Assembly: GCA_024195585.1 (NCBI GenBank)
Contig: SWBL01000175.1
Coordinates: 1 to 64,000 of the forward strand
Direction: 5' to 3'
Source: Aureobasidium sp. EXF-3400
Lineage: Eukaryota; Ascomycota; Dothideomycetes; Dothideales; Saccotheciaceae
Length of the DNA stretch: 64,000 bases
Numbering within the stretch: the first letter of the stretch is position 1; each line of letters opens with the position of its first letter. The position numbers and the translations under genes were made by a program. A model generated the notes under the pieces. That model saw only the letters and a list, made by a program, of their open reading frames with translations, was not told where the DNA came from and searched no databases. Shown in pieces: positions 32,506-44,396 of this stretch.

Positions 32506-34208
32506 TTCAGGTGGTCAAGAAATATCTTCCTTACACAACAGGCAGCGAGTCGGCTGCTTTTAGCACGATAATGCATCTGCGTCGCTTGAACGATAGGTTC
32601 AGCGGTGCTTCTGAGTTGTCCACTGCAAGACGAGTCATTCTGGATGTATTTTTTGAACTCGTGCTTCTCTGGCGCCGAAGTTTGGCGTTTCGTACCTCTA
32701 TGGGACCACCGCATACTATAAGCTCTCACATTCCCCTCCTCGAAACGACGAACTAGATGAAGAGAAGTGGACACAAAAAACTGGTCTCTGAGGTACCCAC
32801 GGCGTTTTTACGAGGTTTTTCCTTTTCCGGTTTGCCTCTCGGGATATGCGACAGGAATAGGAGGATTGGGCTGTTGCTTGTTTATGCTTTTTTGTTCTCG
32901 ATATCCGATCTGCTTTTTCGATGTTTTTTGCTACCATCTTAACTTGTTTTCTTTATGATACGCTAACTTTTCGCGAGTTTGCCTACTCAAGCCTTGCCCT
33001 TCTGTATGTTTGTTTGCTCGGGTTCTCTTGTCACGCTTTTTCTTGTTTCTTTTCCTATACAAGGCGCGTTAGAAGTCCCGATATTCCTGCTCTTTTGGAC
33101 GAAACGACGATGACGATGAAAGATATAGATCCATAAGAAAAAGAATCGAATAATCATTCACTTTCGAAGTTCGCTGCAAACTGCTTGTTTCGAATGACTT
33201 CTTGTGTGATCATGTCTACTTATGGTGTACTCCTGCAGACTTGATACAACAATGCTATGAAGCCGTTAACCCTCGATATCGACCAAAATGAAGTTGATAA
33301 TGCTTTGGAAGGAGTGTAGAAAAAAAGTGAACCCAGCGATCGTATGAGAGAAGTGTAATGACAAGATCGAATGGCAAGTTCTTGTACACTTCACCCTCAA
33401 TGCTGATTCACAACCTGCTCAGACACTTATTGACAGTCATATAAATCGCATCTGTTGATGAGGATACTGACTTCTCCACAACATCTCTACTGTCGTCACT
33501 CATCTCGTCTCACATCCCTGCTTTGTTTTTCGACGCCGGTGAGTTCGAGTGGGCAAAGAAGGAGTGGGAAGAGGCCAGGGAGGTGAGCAGGTCAGGTCAC
33601 TGCACAGGTGCCATCAGGTCTACATCTCCTGCGAGCCTTGTCTCCCAATGGCTGCTTTGATGATCTTCACGTAAGATTCAAACAGAAGAGATGATCTGGA
33701 GATGCAGCAAGAGGCGACAGGCATCCTGACACGAGTCCGGACCCAAGGCGCTCGGTGATGGCAATGGAGAGTCAGAAGACGATGAGGAGACTGACGAAGA
33801 ACGAACGTGAGAAGGTGTGCACCAATCAGTGCGAAAAGTCAAGATCTGTTTAAATCCCTATTCCTATCACTTTCAGATGCCGATCTTGAGAGACGAATAC
33901 TGACATGACGGTGTTCAAATCTTTTTCCAAATTGGTTGACAGTGATGGTATTCTCCTTTGCTGTGCTGATATATGGGTCTGCTTCCATATGTTGTCAACA
34001 CAGGTTGGAAGTGGACCATCATGATCTGGTTCATCGCGGAAGATCATGATCCCCATCACACATCGACCACTCCATCTTTCCTCCATCTTGCGCTTGTGCT
34101 GCCATCGCAACAGACCATCACAAAACTTACAACGTCATGCTACATAAAGGTTCCGAATTATAAAATCAAGATCTACACATCCAGACAAAGAGCAAACAGT
34201 AATCCATC
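32506..34208. other. 1.7-kb intergenic region
   Basis: Downstream of the Whi5-type gene the sequence is T-rich (32800-33060), probably 3' untranslated. At 33437-33447 there is ATATAAAT, followed by a pyrimidine-rich run and a good GTGAGT donor at 33540. This could be the promoter and a non-coding first exon of the small gene at 34209, but no transcript evidence exists here. No convincing coding sequence. Confidence 0.35.
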
Positions 34209-34663
34209 ATGTCGCTGTGGCGGTAAGTCACGTTCATCTTCCTTTTCTTCTTCTTGTGCCATACAGAAATACAGAAAGAGAAACAAAATATCCCACATTC
34301 TATCACATTTTCTTGTTGTTTCTACCCTACGCTAATTCTCATCTTGTATCTTGGTTTCCTCTCGCTACCTCCAAGTCACGATTCCACCCATCTTGCCAAT
34401 CCCACTGCCATCCTTCCTCCCCTCCTACTCTCTCTTTCCATCATCCTTCCCCTCCCACACCCCCACTAACGAGAAAACCAAGCTACTACACCTCCCTAAG
34501 CCCAAAAACCCGCCTCCTGGTCGGCGGCGGACTAATCGGCTACGCAACACTCGGTCTCTTTCTCTCCGACACCGCAGAAGAGAAACTAGGCTACACGCCC
34601 ACAGAAGAAGATAAAAAGCGGCTACGGGAAGCTATGCCGAGGATCAGAGTTGTGGAGGAGTGA
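34209..34663 (+). CDS. Small single-span membrane protein, unrecognised
   Basis: A 14-nt first exon (34209-34222, 'MSLW' plus two bases) ends at a GTAAGT donor. The second exon begins at 34483 (AAG acceptor, 12 nt after a CACTAAC branch site) or less likely at 34474, and stops at 34663, giving 64 or 67 residues. The body has 'YYTSLSPKTRLL', a hydrophobic span 'VGGGLIGYATLGLFLSD' and a charged tail 'GYTPTEEDKKRLREAMPRIR'. The frame matches at both acceptors. Size, a single span and the charged C-terminus recall small mitochondrial inner-membrane proteins of fungi, but I do not recognise the family. The intron is long for this window (about 251-260 nt). Confidence 0.6.
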
Positions 34664-37613
34664 AGAAAGGATGGTAAAGAGTAGAAAGGAAGGGGAGTTA
34701 GGGAGGAGGGTGAGGATGGTGAGATTATTGGGTGATGGTTGAAAAATTTCAAGGGAAGAGATGGTGAGGGTGTGACCCTGGCGAGATGGAGATGAGGCAG
34801 GATAAGGATGGGAAAGTGCTATTATGGTGGGGTACAGATACAGACGGGTCTAAGACAGCTTTTAATATATAGCTGAGGACATTCAGTTCATTACGGCTGG
34901 GTTGCGGATCGTGATGATGACAATCCAGGACTAAAGTATACCAAACACAGCTTCCCAGGGACTCAGCTGAGTCAACCACACAGCTACATCTCCAGGACGT
35001 ACTCTAGAAGCGCATAATCAATACGCTACATAATCTGCCTTCAAAAGCTGTTGTGAATCTACTCCCAATCTAAACGGACCCTTTCCCTAATTCATCGCTC
35101 TTTGTAGAACGAGCCTGAAATGCTCAAGGGATTATCTGCGGACATAATACTGGTAGGCTCGTTCCAATCGCGCCTCTCATATGACTTGTATTCGCGTTTC
35201 TGCAAATTGGGAGAGCAAAACTGATAAAGTGTTGATCAAGAAATCCGACAGACAAGAAACGGTAGACCTAATTGACGTGACTTCTATCACAATATTGGTC
35301 AGACGCGACTTTCCACATGCTGGGACACTCGAATGAATCGTGACTCCTGCAGACGTGAGTCAAGTTCTTGTCACACACGGGAACAAATCTGTGTCAAAAC
35401 AGCACAATGCCTATATCAAACCTGATATTGTACGATGCACAATGCGATGTCAGTGCAACGCCGCACGGCTCGCCCAACATCTCCCTCAGGCAACCTGCAA
35501 CGTCAGTTTTCTGTTCCACCGCCTCACCACAGCAGTGACAGCACGTCAAAAAACAACAAAGGACAGGATCCCAAGAAAAGAGACTTCATCGAAGATATGG
35601 ATCTCAGATTGGCTTTGCTGCAAGTGCAAGCGAGGACCCTCGAACCAAACGTGCCGACATTTGGGCGCCGCAGCCGAAGCAAGAAACGCTCTTCGGGGTC
35701 GACTCCAGAGGGTCTGTGAGTGGCTCCGTTGTCGCTTGCGGGCCCAGCATTATTGTTGTATCTGGATCGTCGGGCTTTGGGACTTCATAGCCAAGTTTGA
35801 TAGTAGTACAGCGCCCCGGTTTCGCTGGGCTTGCTCAACAGGCGCGAACGGTATTAATGTGTCTCTTCAACGCAGCGCGAGCATCGAGTTTCATTGAAGC
35901 ATCGAAAGTCGGAATCGAGAACATCGAAAAGCCACTGTGGAGAAAGCTTGGCATGCACATGTCATCCACGATGGTATTATGACGAATCAATCCGAATGGT
36001 TTGAATCTCCGAACATGTTTTTTTTTGTTTTGTTTGGAAAGTGACACCGATGAGTTGAAACTCGAGTTCAAGAAAGGGAAATTGATGAACCTGCCGTATT
36101 GAGAAGGCGAATACCTAAAGTTTCGTTCATGCGGCCTTCAGGGCAGGGCTTGACAGCCAGCGCGCGGGCCTTTCGGTAGTTAGTGCGACAGGAGCTTGGA
36201 TGCTGTTGTTGGTTCGCGACGGTGTTTCTTGCATGTGGCTTGGACAAGCTGTGAACGAGGACCTGGATGATCAGCTGCACGGTCGACATGGCTTTGGCCT
36301 GGGTAGGCGCAGGACAAAGAACGACAGCAAGGTTGTCAGTCTAGACCGGCACTTCGGCGGCTCATGTAAGGGTGAAAGGTACACCATCAAGGTGATCGAT
36401 ATAGCAAACCTTCAACATGGATTCATCGACCGCCAGTGGACTTTTCGCTGGACAAGTTTGAACCAGATCTGACCAGTCATTACGTGCGTACGTGCCGTAG
36501 CGGTCTGCTCAAGTTTAGTAGTTTATGCGTTGTGTCAGGGCGCAAAGCTCATGCAAGATCTGATTTTCATCGAGACCTGCTATCATCGATCCCAGGTTCA
36601 GCCCCCTCCTCGCGTAACCACAGTCCCCCGATTTACCCGATGCAATCTGAGATGCCTTGGATTATGCGATTTGGAGTTTTTGCTTTAGGCTTCTCCCACC
36701 GGAGCGTGCATTCTCGCTGAAAAGCAGCAAACATGATGCATGAATGGTCTGACGAAGGGAAGCTAGGCTTGGATGACGACGAAAAGTGTGATGGCAGAGA
36801 TGGAAGCAATCGAATTGCATGCTGGTAAATCTGGCAAACTCAAGCTAGATCTCCCGATTACCGAACGGTGTCACATCCCATTGGTTCGGCAATGCATTCC
36901 GGGTCTGGAACGCTGCTTCTGATTTTGTGCCTTAACGACGACAGCTGCCGTCTTTCCTCGAAGACCACAAAAATTGCTTGGTTCGGTAAGTTGTGCCATC
37001 TGTTTCTGCAAATCTCTATGTCCTGTTTTGGCCACTATGCTGCATTATGATTTGGATGTACCACCAGACTGCTTTGCATAGATAGATAGAGTATGGTACG
37101 ACCTTTCGAGGGAAGAATGGAAACTGTCTCTAAATATGGGCTTCGCAGTTTCCATCATGCGACTTGAATATATTGCGCACGTCCTGGCTCGCCTGACCTT
37201 TATTACACAACTGAAATGTTGTTGGCGCACGAAACGAGCGCAGTACCCAATGCATGAAAAGTCGAGGCGCGACTCCTAGGAGTTCGGACCCAATCATTCC
37301 CGATGTCAAGCTTCAAATGAATGCCTGATCGCCGATTTGTTTTCCGCGTGTCTTGTGCTTGTTCTTTTGTCTTTTGGCCGACAGGTCCAGTGGACCAAGG
37401 CTGCAGGGCTCAAAACTGGAGACCATACATTTGGCGACATGGCGACATCGCATTGGATCATCCGGAGTCGATGCCATTCGACAGCACGTTGTCCTCGGCA
37501 TGGGAGGCGGTCTTGCGAGATAAGGGAATTCGGATGTATAACAGGCCTCCGCTGAGGTGGATGATCGAGAAGAAAGCTGTTCGTGTTTCTCATTATATTT
37601 TAGAGTGGTTCTG
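34664..37613. other. 3-kb region without a confident gene
   Basis: Only short frames are found. The best is 35435-35719 (+), 94 residues of Ser/Arg/Pro-rich sequence ('MSVQRRTARPTSPSGNLQRQ', 'EDMDLRLALLQVQARTLEPN') ending close to a GTGAGT donor. Splicing on to 35790-35895 is possible but gives no recognisable domain. It may be a fast-evolving or decaying gene. Nothing in 35900-37600 looks coding on either strand. Confidence 0.4.
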
Positions 37614-38624
37614 TCAGCCTTCGAATCTTGATTGACTTTGACTCATGGGCTGGCCAGTCCTAGGATCGACGTTTCCATCTACCCAACTCGACTGTGGCAT
37701 TTGTACGTCGTAGAGGTAATGGTTCTGAGGAGGTCCAGCTTGACTTTGTGGTTTCGTCCAATCGTGGACATTGGGTTGGAAGGATTCCTGCCGAACGTTG
37801 GACGATTCTTGGAACGGCCATATCTCTGCCCTAGAAACCAATCAGCATCGATACAGAGAGGTGCCTTCGCGATCCCTAGTGACAGAGCTCACTTCTACAA
37901 GAAGACTCGTTCGTAGAGCTACAAATCACCTACTCAAGACGATGACTGGCAAGAAAGGGGCAACGCCACTCACAGGCTCTGAAGGGTTGAACCATTACTG
38001 CCCGGGAAGCTGTATAAGGTATGCTGACCAAGGCGAGGATCAATCATCATCGCAGGTTGCTGAGCATGATTGGTGTAGTCTGCTATGCGAAGAGGGTCCG
38101 TGTATATGTGCGAATCGCCATCCTGTTGATCTTGAGACTGCACCGATACGGGGGATAGGTTTGACAGTGTGCCGTCATCCATGAGATCGTTCAGTTGATC
38201 TGACGGTCGTTTCCTCGTTGGCGGCCGTGACCTGCGGAGCGTTCTGGCGTAAGTTTCCATATCCGGGCACTCTCTCAGACGCCGAAGATGGTCGAAGGCT
38301 TCAGGCTCTGGAGTAGAGTGTAAAGCGTTGAAGACAAGCTCATAATCGGCATTTCGTTCTCCCAGTTCCTTGTTCCGGCGGCGCACGGCTTCGACTCGTG
38401 ATATGCCTGCTTCCGAATCGTAGACACAAGATTGACCTCTTTGTTGACAGAGCATACACATGGGACGCTCGCCGCTACACTAGATGCTGCGTGGTCAATA
38501 CAGGTGTCTCGTAGAGTCGAGCCAAGGAAGTTCTTACCTTGACTTTGCGTTTCTGACACGACTGACACGCCGCCTTGACAAGTTGTCTTTTTGGTCTGGT
38601 TGAAGACGATGCATCCGTGCTCAT
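37614..38624 (-). CDS. Short Zn2Cys6 transcription factor
   Basis: Three exons, 38624-38538, 38479-37974 and 37830-37614, give 269 residues. The first intron splits the zinc cluster, 'AACQSCQKRKVKC' and 'SGERPMCMLCQQRGQSCVYD' (C-x2-C-x6-C-x6-C-x2-C-x6-C), which is intact once spliced. A predicted coiled-coil segment follows ('SRVEAVRRRNKELGERNADY', 'FNALHSTPEPEAFDHLRRLR'), then Ser/Gln/Pro-rich sequence to the end. There is no fungal_trans middle homology region, so it is a short factor of the kind seen widely in Pezizomycotina. The last intron is 143 nt. Target genes are unknown; it lies alone in a gene-poor stretch. Confidence 0.82.
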
Positions 38625-39994
38625 TTTGTGAGCGCAAGACTCCGATGCCAGGAGGCTGAGGCGTGAGGATGGAATGTGTAAACGCCAGCGATATTATGGA
38701 GTCCAGGTATGGTCGGTAGGAGACTCTTGTGCTTGGTTGTGCATGAGGATTGTCAGTGGTCAATGGGCGATTCCCAGACAACTATCCCGAAGTGCCGTAA
38801 GCTGTTCTCAATCGACGATGTGAATCGTCGGTTTCGTCGGGCTCAGATCTGTGGGTTTGATTAAAGCCTGCCACGCCCACTCAATGGCCTTCAGTGTGAT
38901 TTTCGAGGGAAAGAAACAAGAGCAGAATCGTGAGGTCAGAGGCAGACGTGCAAGAGCTTCAAAGGGGCAGGGTTATTAAGAAGAAGAAGAAGGATATCCG
39001 CTTGAAATGACAAAGCCTTCTTTCGGACTCGACTCCGAATGACCTTGGAGTCGCAATGGTAGGACTTGGTTCTCTGAGAAACACTGTGGGGACAGCCTGC
39101 CTCGGTGTCAAAACGTTTTTACTACGGTAGGTGCAGCCTCGTAAACACTCACTGCGATTGCCGAACTGATCACCCCAGAAATGTGACCAGGTATCAGTAG
39201 GTCCAAAGTCGATGGCTGGTCGATCAGAGATTCTGATCACGTCGCCACAGCACGACGACATCAGCGCCAACCTGCTATTGCAGACTCCATCCTCTTATAT
39301 TGCGGCATGTACTGTGGCAATGCGCAATCCCGGCACGCTCTATCAAGCTACGGTCGGCTCACTAATTTGCCCTGGCCCCTGGGAGGACATACGGGGAGTC
39401 GGTCAGACAGGCCTTGAACCGCTTACGCGCCTGCTCGGGCCAACGTCGCGAACTGAGCGTTACGTTGAGTGTCCATTCAGAGGACCAGAGACGAAGGTGC
39501 AAAAAAGCAGGCCATGGGATTCTGTCGACGCGTCCGTATTTTGCTGGTACATTTCTGTTGCCCATCATATTCGGGGAGTCCGGGCGCGTCCCCGAACAGC
39601 CACGGCAGACACCGTCTCATTGTCGGAGGACAGATGCTACTCGTACGAAACACAGACCACTTTTTGCTTGCCTTTTACCTGAACGAACGGCATCCTCGCC
39701 TTCTCATGACGCTGTTTCAGCATGGAAATCCCCAATTCTGCAGTGCATCATCCGGATTACAGCATGATGGGAAAGATAAGCTCGGCGAGAAGTACAGTAC
39801 TCAACAAGTGCATGCTCCACTGTGGCTACCACCTTGCTTTAACTGCCCGGCTCTTCTTCGTTGCACTTCATCATGTTCTCAAAACTCATTGAGGTGAGTT
39901 GAATAGCTGAATTGAACCAGATATTATAAAGAAGAGACAAAACACAATCATGCCTGCGATAGAGAAAAGTCATCATAAAACACAACAGCATCCT
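38625..39994. other. 1.4-kb intergenic region
   Basis: Upstream of the short Zn2Cys6 gene and downstream of the nitronate monooxygenase gene. It has overlapping short open frames in several phases, none with recognisable domains. A purine-rich AAGAAGAAGAAGAAGG run lies at 38978-38993. Confidence 0.4.
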
Positions 39995-41172
39995 CTAGAG
40001 TTTGCTCTTGCTGACAATGCTGCTGTTGCCCTTGGCAATACACGACACGGCCTCGCTGACCATCTCATCAACAATTTCCTTGGCAGACTTCCTTTCGTTA
40101 ACGACTGCTGCAGCTTTGCCCATCAGGAAAGGTCGAGCATTGTCCATGGTATCGTCATCAAGATCATCTCCAAGGGTGTCAAGATCATGTTCGACAGGGA
40201 TGATACCCTCAGATGTCAGCTTCTTGATCTCCGCCTGTCTTTCATTCTCCCACTTCTCAATGTATGGGTTCTTTCGCACACGCAGTGGACGTCCAGTGAA
40301 AATGATGGTGCGGACATTGTCGTCGAAGCCAGACGTGCGAACCGCTTCTTGATGGGCCTTGCTGGCGCCTGCCTCCTCACTGAGTACAAAACGAGTACCG
40401 ACCCAGACGGCTGTAGCACCGAGCATAAGCGCGGCAGCCAAAGACTGGCCGTTGAAGAGACCGCCAGCGGCGATGACTTGTACCGGCTTGCCAGTGAGAG
40501 GACTCTTGTGACCTTCGCACATCTTGACGACAGTCGGAATAAGGACAGTGGTAGGCACATCGCCAGTATGTCCACCTCCTTCTCCACCCTGGGCGCAGAT
40601 CATGTCGACACCAATCTCCAGGCATTTCTTTACATGCTTGGGGTGTCCAATCATGTTCATGTACAAGATTCCAGCTTTGTGCAGTTTCTCAACGATGTGC
40701 TTTGGTGGCACACCAACCGCGGAAACGAATAGAGAGGCCTTCGAGTCGATGATGATGTCGACGAGCGCATCGAGTTTTCCCTTGGTGTAATCGTAGCTGC
40801 ATTCTCCGTAAGAATCATGATATTGCGGTCTGTCAAGGTGTATGCTCACTTTGTCTTTCTGGCACTGCCACCTACTTGGGGAAGCAGGAGATCAACTCCG
40901 AATGGAGCGTTCTTGTCCTTCAGGTAACCCTTGAGTTCGGCAATCTGCTCACGCAGCATGTCTGGGGTGTAGCCGACACCGCCAATGACACCCAAGCCAC
41001 CAGCATTCGTGACGGCGGCGGCGAGTTTTGGACCAGCAGCGACGTTCATACCAGCCAGCATGACTGGGTGGTTGATCTTCAGGAGATCAGTCGTGGTGGT
41101 TCGGATTTGCTCTGCATTCTGTTAGCAAGCACCAGGCTTTGTCTGGCAGATCTTCGTACGTGGAGATGCCAT
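39995..41172 (-). CDS. Nitronate monooxygenase (2-nitropropane dioxygenase family)
   Basis: Exons 41172-41160 (13 nt), 41111-40850 and 40796-39995 give 358 residues, the usual length. FMN-dependent TIM-barrel enzyme that oxidises alkyl nitronates to carbonyl compounds and nitrite, protecting against compounds such as propionate-3-nitronate. Visible motifs: 'INHPVMLAGMNVAAGPKLAA', 'TNAGGLGVIGGVGYTPDMLR', 'GVDLLLPQVGGSARKTN' across the second junction, the active-site histidine segment 'CAQGGEGGGHTGDVPTTVLI' and the phosphate-binding 'AAGGLFNGQSLAAALMLGAT', then 'AVWVGTRF'. The 13-nt first exon encodes only 'MASP' plus one base; the joined start 'MASPQQIRTTTTDLLKINHP' matches the family's start. 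Divergent from FolKP with 719 nt between. Confidence 0.93.
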
Positions 41173-41891
41173 TTTCGGTCGATAGTGTGTTTATGAGATC
41201 TTTGGTGATCGTGAAGAAGCGTTAGATAGCCTGGTCAGAGGTGCACGAGACAGATGTACCTATATATGAAGAGGAGAGACACGACCGAGGGTTTGAGTGT
41301 TGATCACCAGATGCCTCGGCATCTTGACGCTCCGTAGCAACATCCTTTTCGCGGTCATCAGACAGACTTGCACAGTCCAAATTCAGCTTATCCCACATCT
41401 TGATGCAGTCATGCTTATTGCATCGTGTTCAAAGACGATGACACCAAAGAGAAAAAACGCTACAAAAACGCAACACTTCTTGAGTTGAGTAAGAGCTTTG
41501 TTTATGTTACCCTGACAGGCCGCGGAGCCTCGAAAGTGGGGAGCTTAGTATGGGGTAGCTTTTCGACCCGAGTCGCGCTCACGTTTTTTTTTGGTTCGGA
41601 CAGGGTTCCCTTTCACGTGTCGACGTATTCAACAACGCAATCGTAAAAGTGGCCTTGTCTCGCTCCGAGTTTAGTTATAGCTCTGAGCCGTTTTGCTCGT
41701 AAGATCTCATAAAATGCCCGGGACCTCCGAGTATATTTATGCCTTTTTGAGAAGATCAAACTCGATGGCCTAGATGCCACTCCTTCCGCTATCGGATCTC
41801 TTGCTTACAGCTCAACCCGCTTTTGACTAGCGACCGAAAAAATTCACTTGGGTCTTCAGCCCCCTTTACTGGCACGACATAAAGTTCCGGA
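41173..41891. promoter_or_regulatory. Divergent promoter, nitronate monooxygenase / FolKP
   Basis: 719 nt between two divergent starts. No strong motif recognised. An AT-rich element TATATTTATGCC lies at 41732-41743, upstream of FolKP. Confidence 0.35.
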
Positions 41892-43613
41892 ATGGGCTAT
41901 ACCTTTGCAACGATCAGACCGTCTCATAGATGCGCCCAAGCATATAAACATCTTGCCTTTTCAGCATCTTCATCTAGCCGAACCTACTACCAGTTTTCAC
42001 GGACAGTTGTACCAACACAACAATCCCGTCCATTCCCACCTCGAATGACTGGCTCGACTTTACAACAAGCACGAACTCAGACATCGAGAATGCCGCTGTT
42101 CCGCCGCGATATGTCTACTACCATCGCAACACGTCGAAGGGCGTATATCGCGCTTGGAAGCAATGTAGGCGACAGGCTTCACATGATTGAAAAAGCATGT
42201 CTGGCTCTGGATCAAGATCCGGATATCAAAGTCACACGGACAAGTTTTCTTTATGAGACTGAGCCCATGTACGTCCAGGACCAGGCCAGATTTCTCAATG
42301 GCGCTTGCGAGGTTGGTGCTTGTCTTCAAGCTGCACCGATGAAGCAGTTGATTGACGTTCGAAAATAGATAGAAACCACACTAGAGCCAATGCCTTTGCT
42401 GGACAAATTACAGGCTATTGAAAACGAACTGGGGCGCGTCAAGCTCATCGACAAAGGACCGCGAAGCATCGATTTGGATATCTTGCTGTACGAAGATCAA
42501 GTGATTGATACAGAACGCTTGAAAGTACCGCATATCCTGATGCTCGAGAGAGAATTTGTGCTTCGCCCACTCTGCGAGTAAGTTTTTCCGTCTCGTAGAA
42601 TTGACTATTGTATCTCATTCAACCTCAGCATCATCCCAGACACGACACCCTCAATCGGTCAAACACGGGTGCCTCTTGGAGAAAGTTTGCAAAGACTAGC
42701 ATCTTCTGCTTCTACTCCCATATCAACCACAACGAGTATGGGAGAAGACACATTTTCAGTTCGAGCTCTGGAAACCACACGTCCCACGCATGTCATGTCT
42801 ATTCTCAATACGACCCCTGACTCATTCTCGGACGGAGGCCTGAATTCACCTACTGACGAAACAGCGCTTCGCGAAACGATCACATCTCATATCCGCGCAG
42901 GTGCTACAATCATCGACATAGGTGGACAATCATCTCGCCCCAATGCTCCGGATGTGACAGCAGAAGAGGAAATTCAACGCGTGCTACCTGCTATCGAGGT
43001 CCTCAAATCTCTGCCCGAAGCGTCCAACGTGTGCATCAGCATCGATACCTATCGAGCAACGGTGGCGGAAGAAGCTATTCGGGCAGGTGCCCATGTTATC
43101 AATGATATTTCTGGAGGACTACTTGATGCCGATATGCTTCCAACAGTCGGCCGTCTGGGATGCACCGTATGCTTGATGCACATGAGGGGCACCCCAGCAA
43201 CAATGACGAGTGCAGAGAACTGCTCATACCCTGACGGTCTGATTCCTACGATAGCCAAAGAACTTCTGGATCGAGTTAGAGCGGCAGAAGAAGCTGGTAT
43301 CCGTCGCTGGCGCATAATTCTAGACCCAGGAATCGGTTTCGCTAAGACCACCGAGCAAAACCTGGAGATCCTTAGGCGTATGGGCGAACTCAGGAGTTGG
43401 CCTGGCTTGGTTGGATTTCCCTGGCTTTTGGGCAGCAGTAGGAAAGGCTTCGTCGGCAAGATCACAGGAGTGAAGGACGCAAGAGAGCGTACTTGGGGCA
43501 CAGCGGCGACCGTCGCAGCGGCTGTTCAAGGTGGAGCAGATATGGTGCGTGTGCATGATGTGGACGAAATGGCCAAAGTGACCAAGATGTCTGATGCGAT
43601 CTGGAGAGCATAA
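41892..43613 (+). CDS. Bifunctional HPPK / dihydropteroate synthase (folate synthesis)
   Basis: Exons 41892-42311, 42369-42577 and 42629-43613 give 537 residues. The HPPK domain (about 84-215) has 'RRAYIALGSNVGDRLHMIEK', 'YETEPMYVQDQARFLNGACE' and 'KGPRSIDLDILLYEDQVIDT', the last being the ATP/pterin-binding signature. The DHPS domain (about 255-535) has both family signatures, 'MSILNTTPDSFSDGGLNSP' and 'GATIIDIGGQSSRPNAPDV', and ends 'GGADMVRVHDVDEMAKV'. Together they make dihydropteroate from 6-hydroxymethyl-dihydropterin, ATP and p-aminobenzoate, the sulfonamide-sensitive step. The first 80 residues are Arg/Ser/Thr-rich with few acids, like a mitochondrial presequence. The dihydroneopterin aldolase domain that opens yeast Fol1 is missing. 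Its stop is 18 nt from that of the convergent methyltransferase gene. Confidence 0.93.
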
Positions 43614-43631
43614 AGAAGGAGGGGACGATCA

Positions 43632-44396
43632 TCAGTTAAGACGTCGTTGGAAGATCAAAGTACAAACACTCTGGCCTTGTTGGCCGCCAAAAGTGAAAGT
43701 CGGATACTTGGCCTCGTCAAAGAATTTCAGCTCGCCATCAGGAGCTACGAACCAGTTCATGACCTCCTCTTTGGTCCAGTTGCATGAGGTTATGATGAAG
43801 AACTGACCGGGCTTTATGAGAGGGGTGATGTGATCGCGGTAAGATTCGCAGATGCGTCGGCCCTGGGCATCTGTCTCGGAAGATAGCGAGATGGCATCAA
43901 AGGTGCCTTTGTCCAGTACAGCATCGAAACCCTCGCCCAGCCATTCTCCTGGCGGGTGGTTCAAGAGATCCCACTCGTCGAAGCGGACAGAAGCACCCTC
44001 CTCACTGCGACTAGCAGCAATCTGGCGTGCAAGCTTCACACTCGTATCGCTGTAATCGACGCCAACCAAATCTCCAGCCCAATCCTCGTCCAACAGAGAG
44101 AAAAGCATGTGCCCATTGCCTGTGCCCAAGTCGAGGATGCGCGAGTCGTCCTTGCTCAGCAGGCCTTCATCTTCCAAAGCTTCCAGACGTTCAACGACCT
44201 TCTCTTCAGCACCACTGTCGTCGAACCAAATTGTGCCTTCGTCTTGGGCGTCCTGAGCGTGATTTGCGATTTCGCGGGCGTAGGCGTCGTCCCAACTGGA
44301 CGGCTGATCAGCTGTGTTCTTGTCGCATGACCAAGTGTTTGGAGAGGCGTACTATTGCTTGGTACCGAGTTCGCTGGGGTCGAGGTGAGTGCGCAT
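43632..44396 (-). CDS. EFM4: Protein-lysine N-methyltransferase EFM4 (METTL10-like)
   Basis: Exons 44396-44353 and 44295-43632 give 235 residues. It begins with the family start 'HLDPSELGTKQYWDDAYARE' across the junction. The class I SAM-dependent fold has motif I 'RILDLGTGNGHMLFSLL', acidic loop 'LVGVDYSD' and the substrate-side 'FDAVLDKGTFDAISLS'. In yeast, Efm4 (See1) methylates a lysine of translation elongation factor eEF1A in the cytosol. The strength of the match is the combination of the start motif and 'DKGTFDAI'. The gene converges on FolKP and diverges from the Ark/Prk kinase (387 nt between starts). Confidence 0.88.

Noticed and set aside
35435..35719. 94-codon Ser/Arg-rich open frame as a definite gene
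   Set aside because: Some coding character and a nearby GTGAGT, but neither possible downstream exon gives a recognisable protein; mentioned only under the intergenic entry.
39212..39682. 156-codon plus-strand open frame with ATG
   Set aside because: No recognisable domain, overlapping open frames in other phases, and no splice partners; probably chance in GC-richer intergenic DNA.
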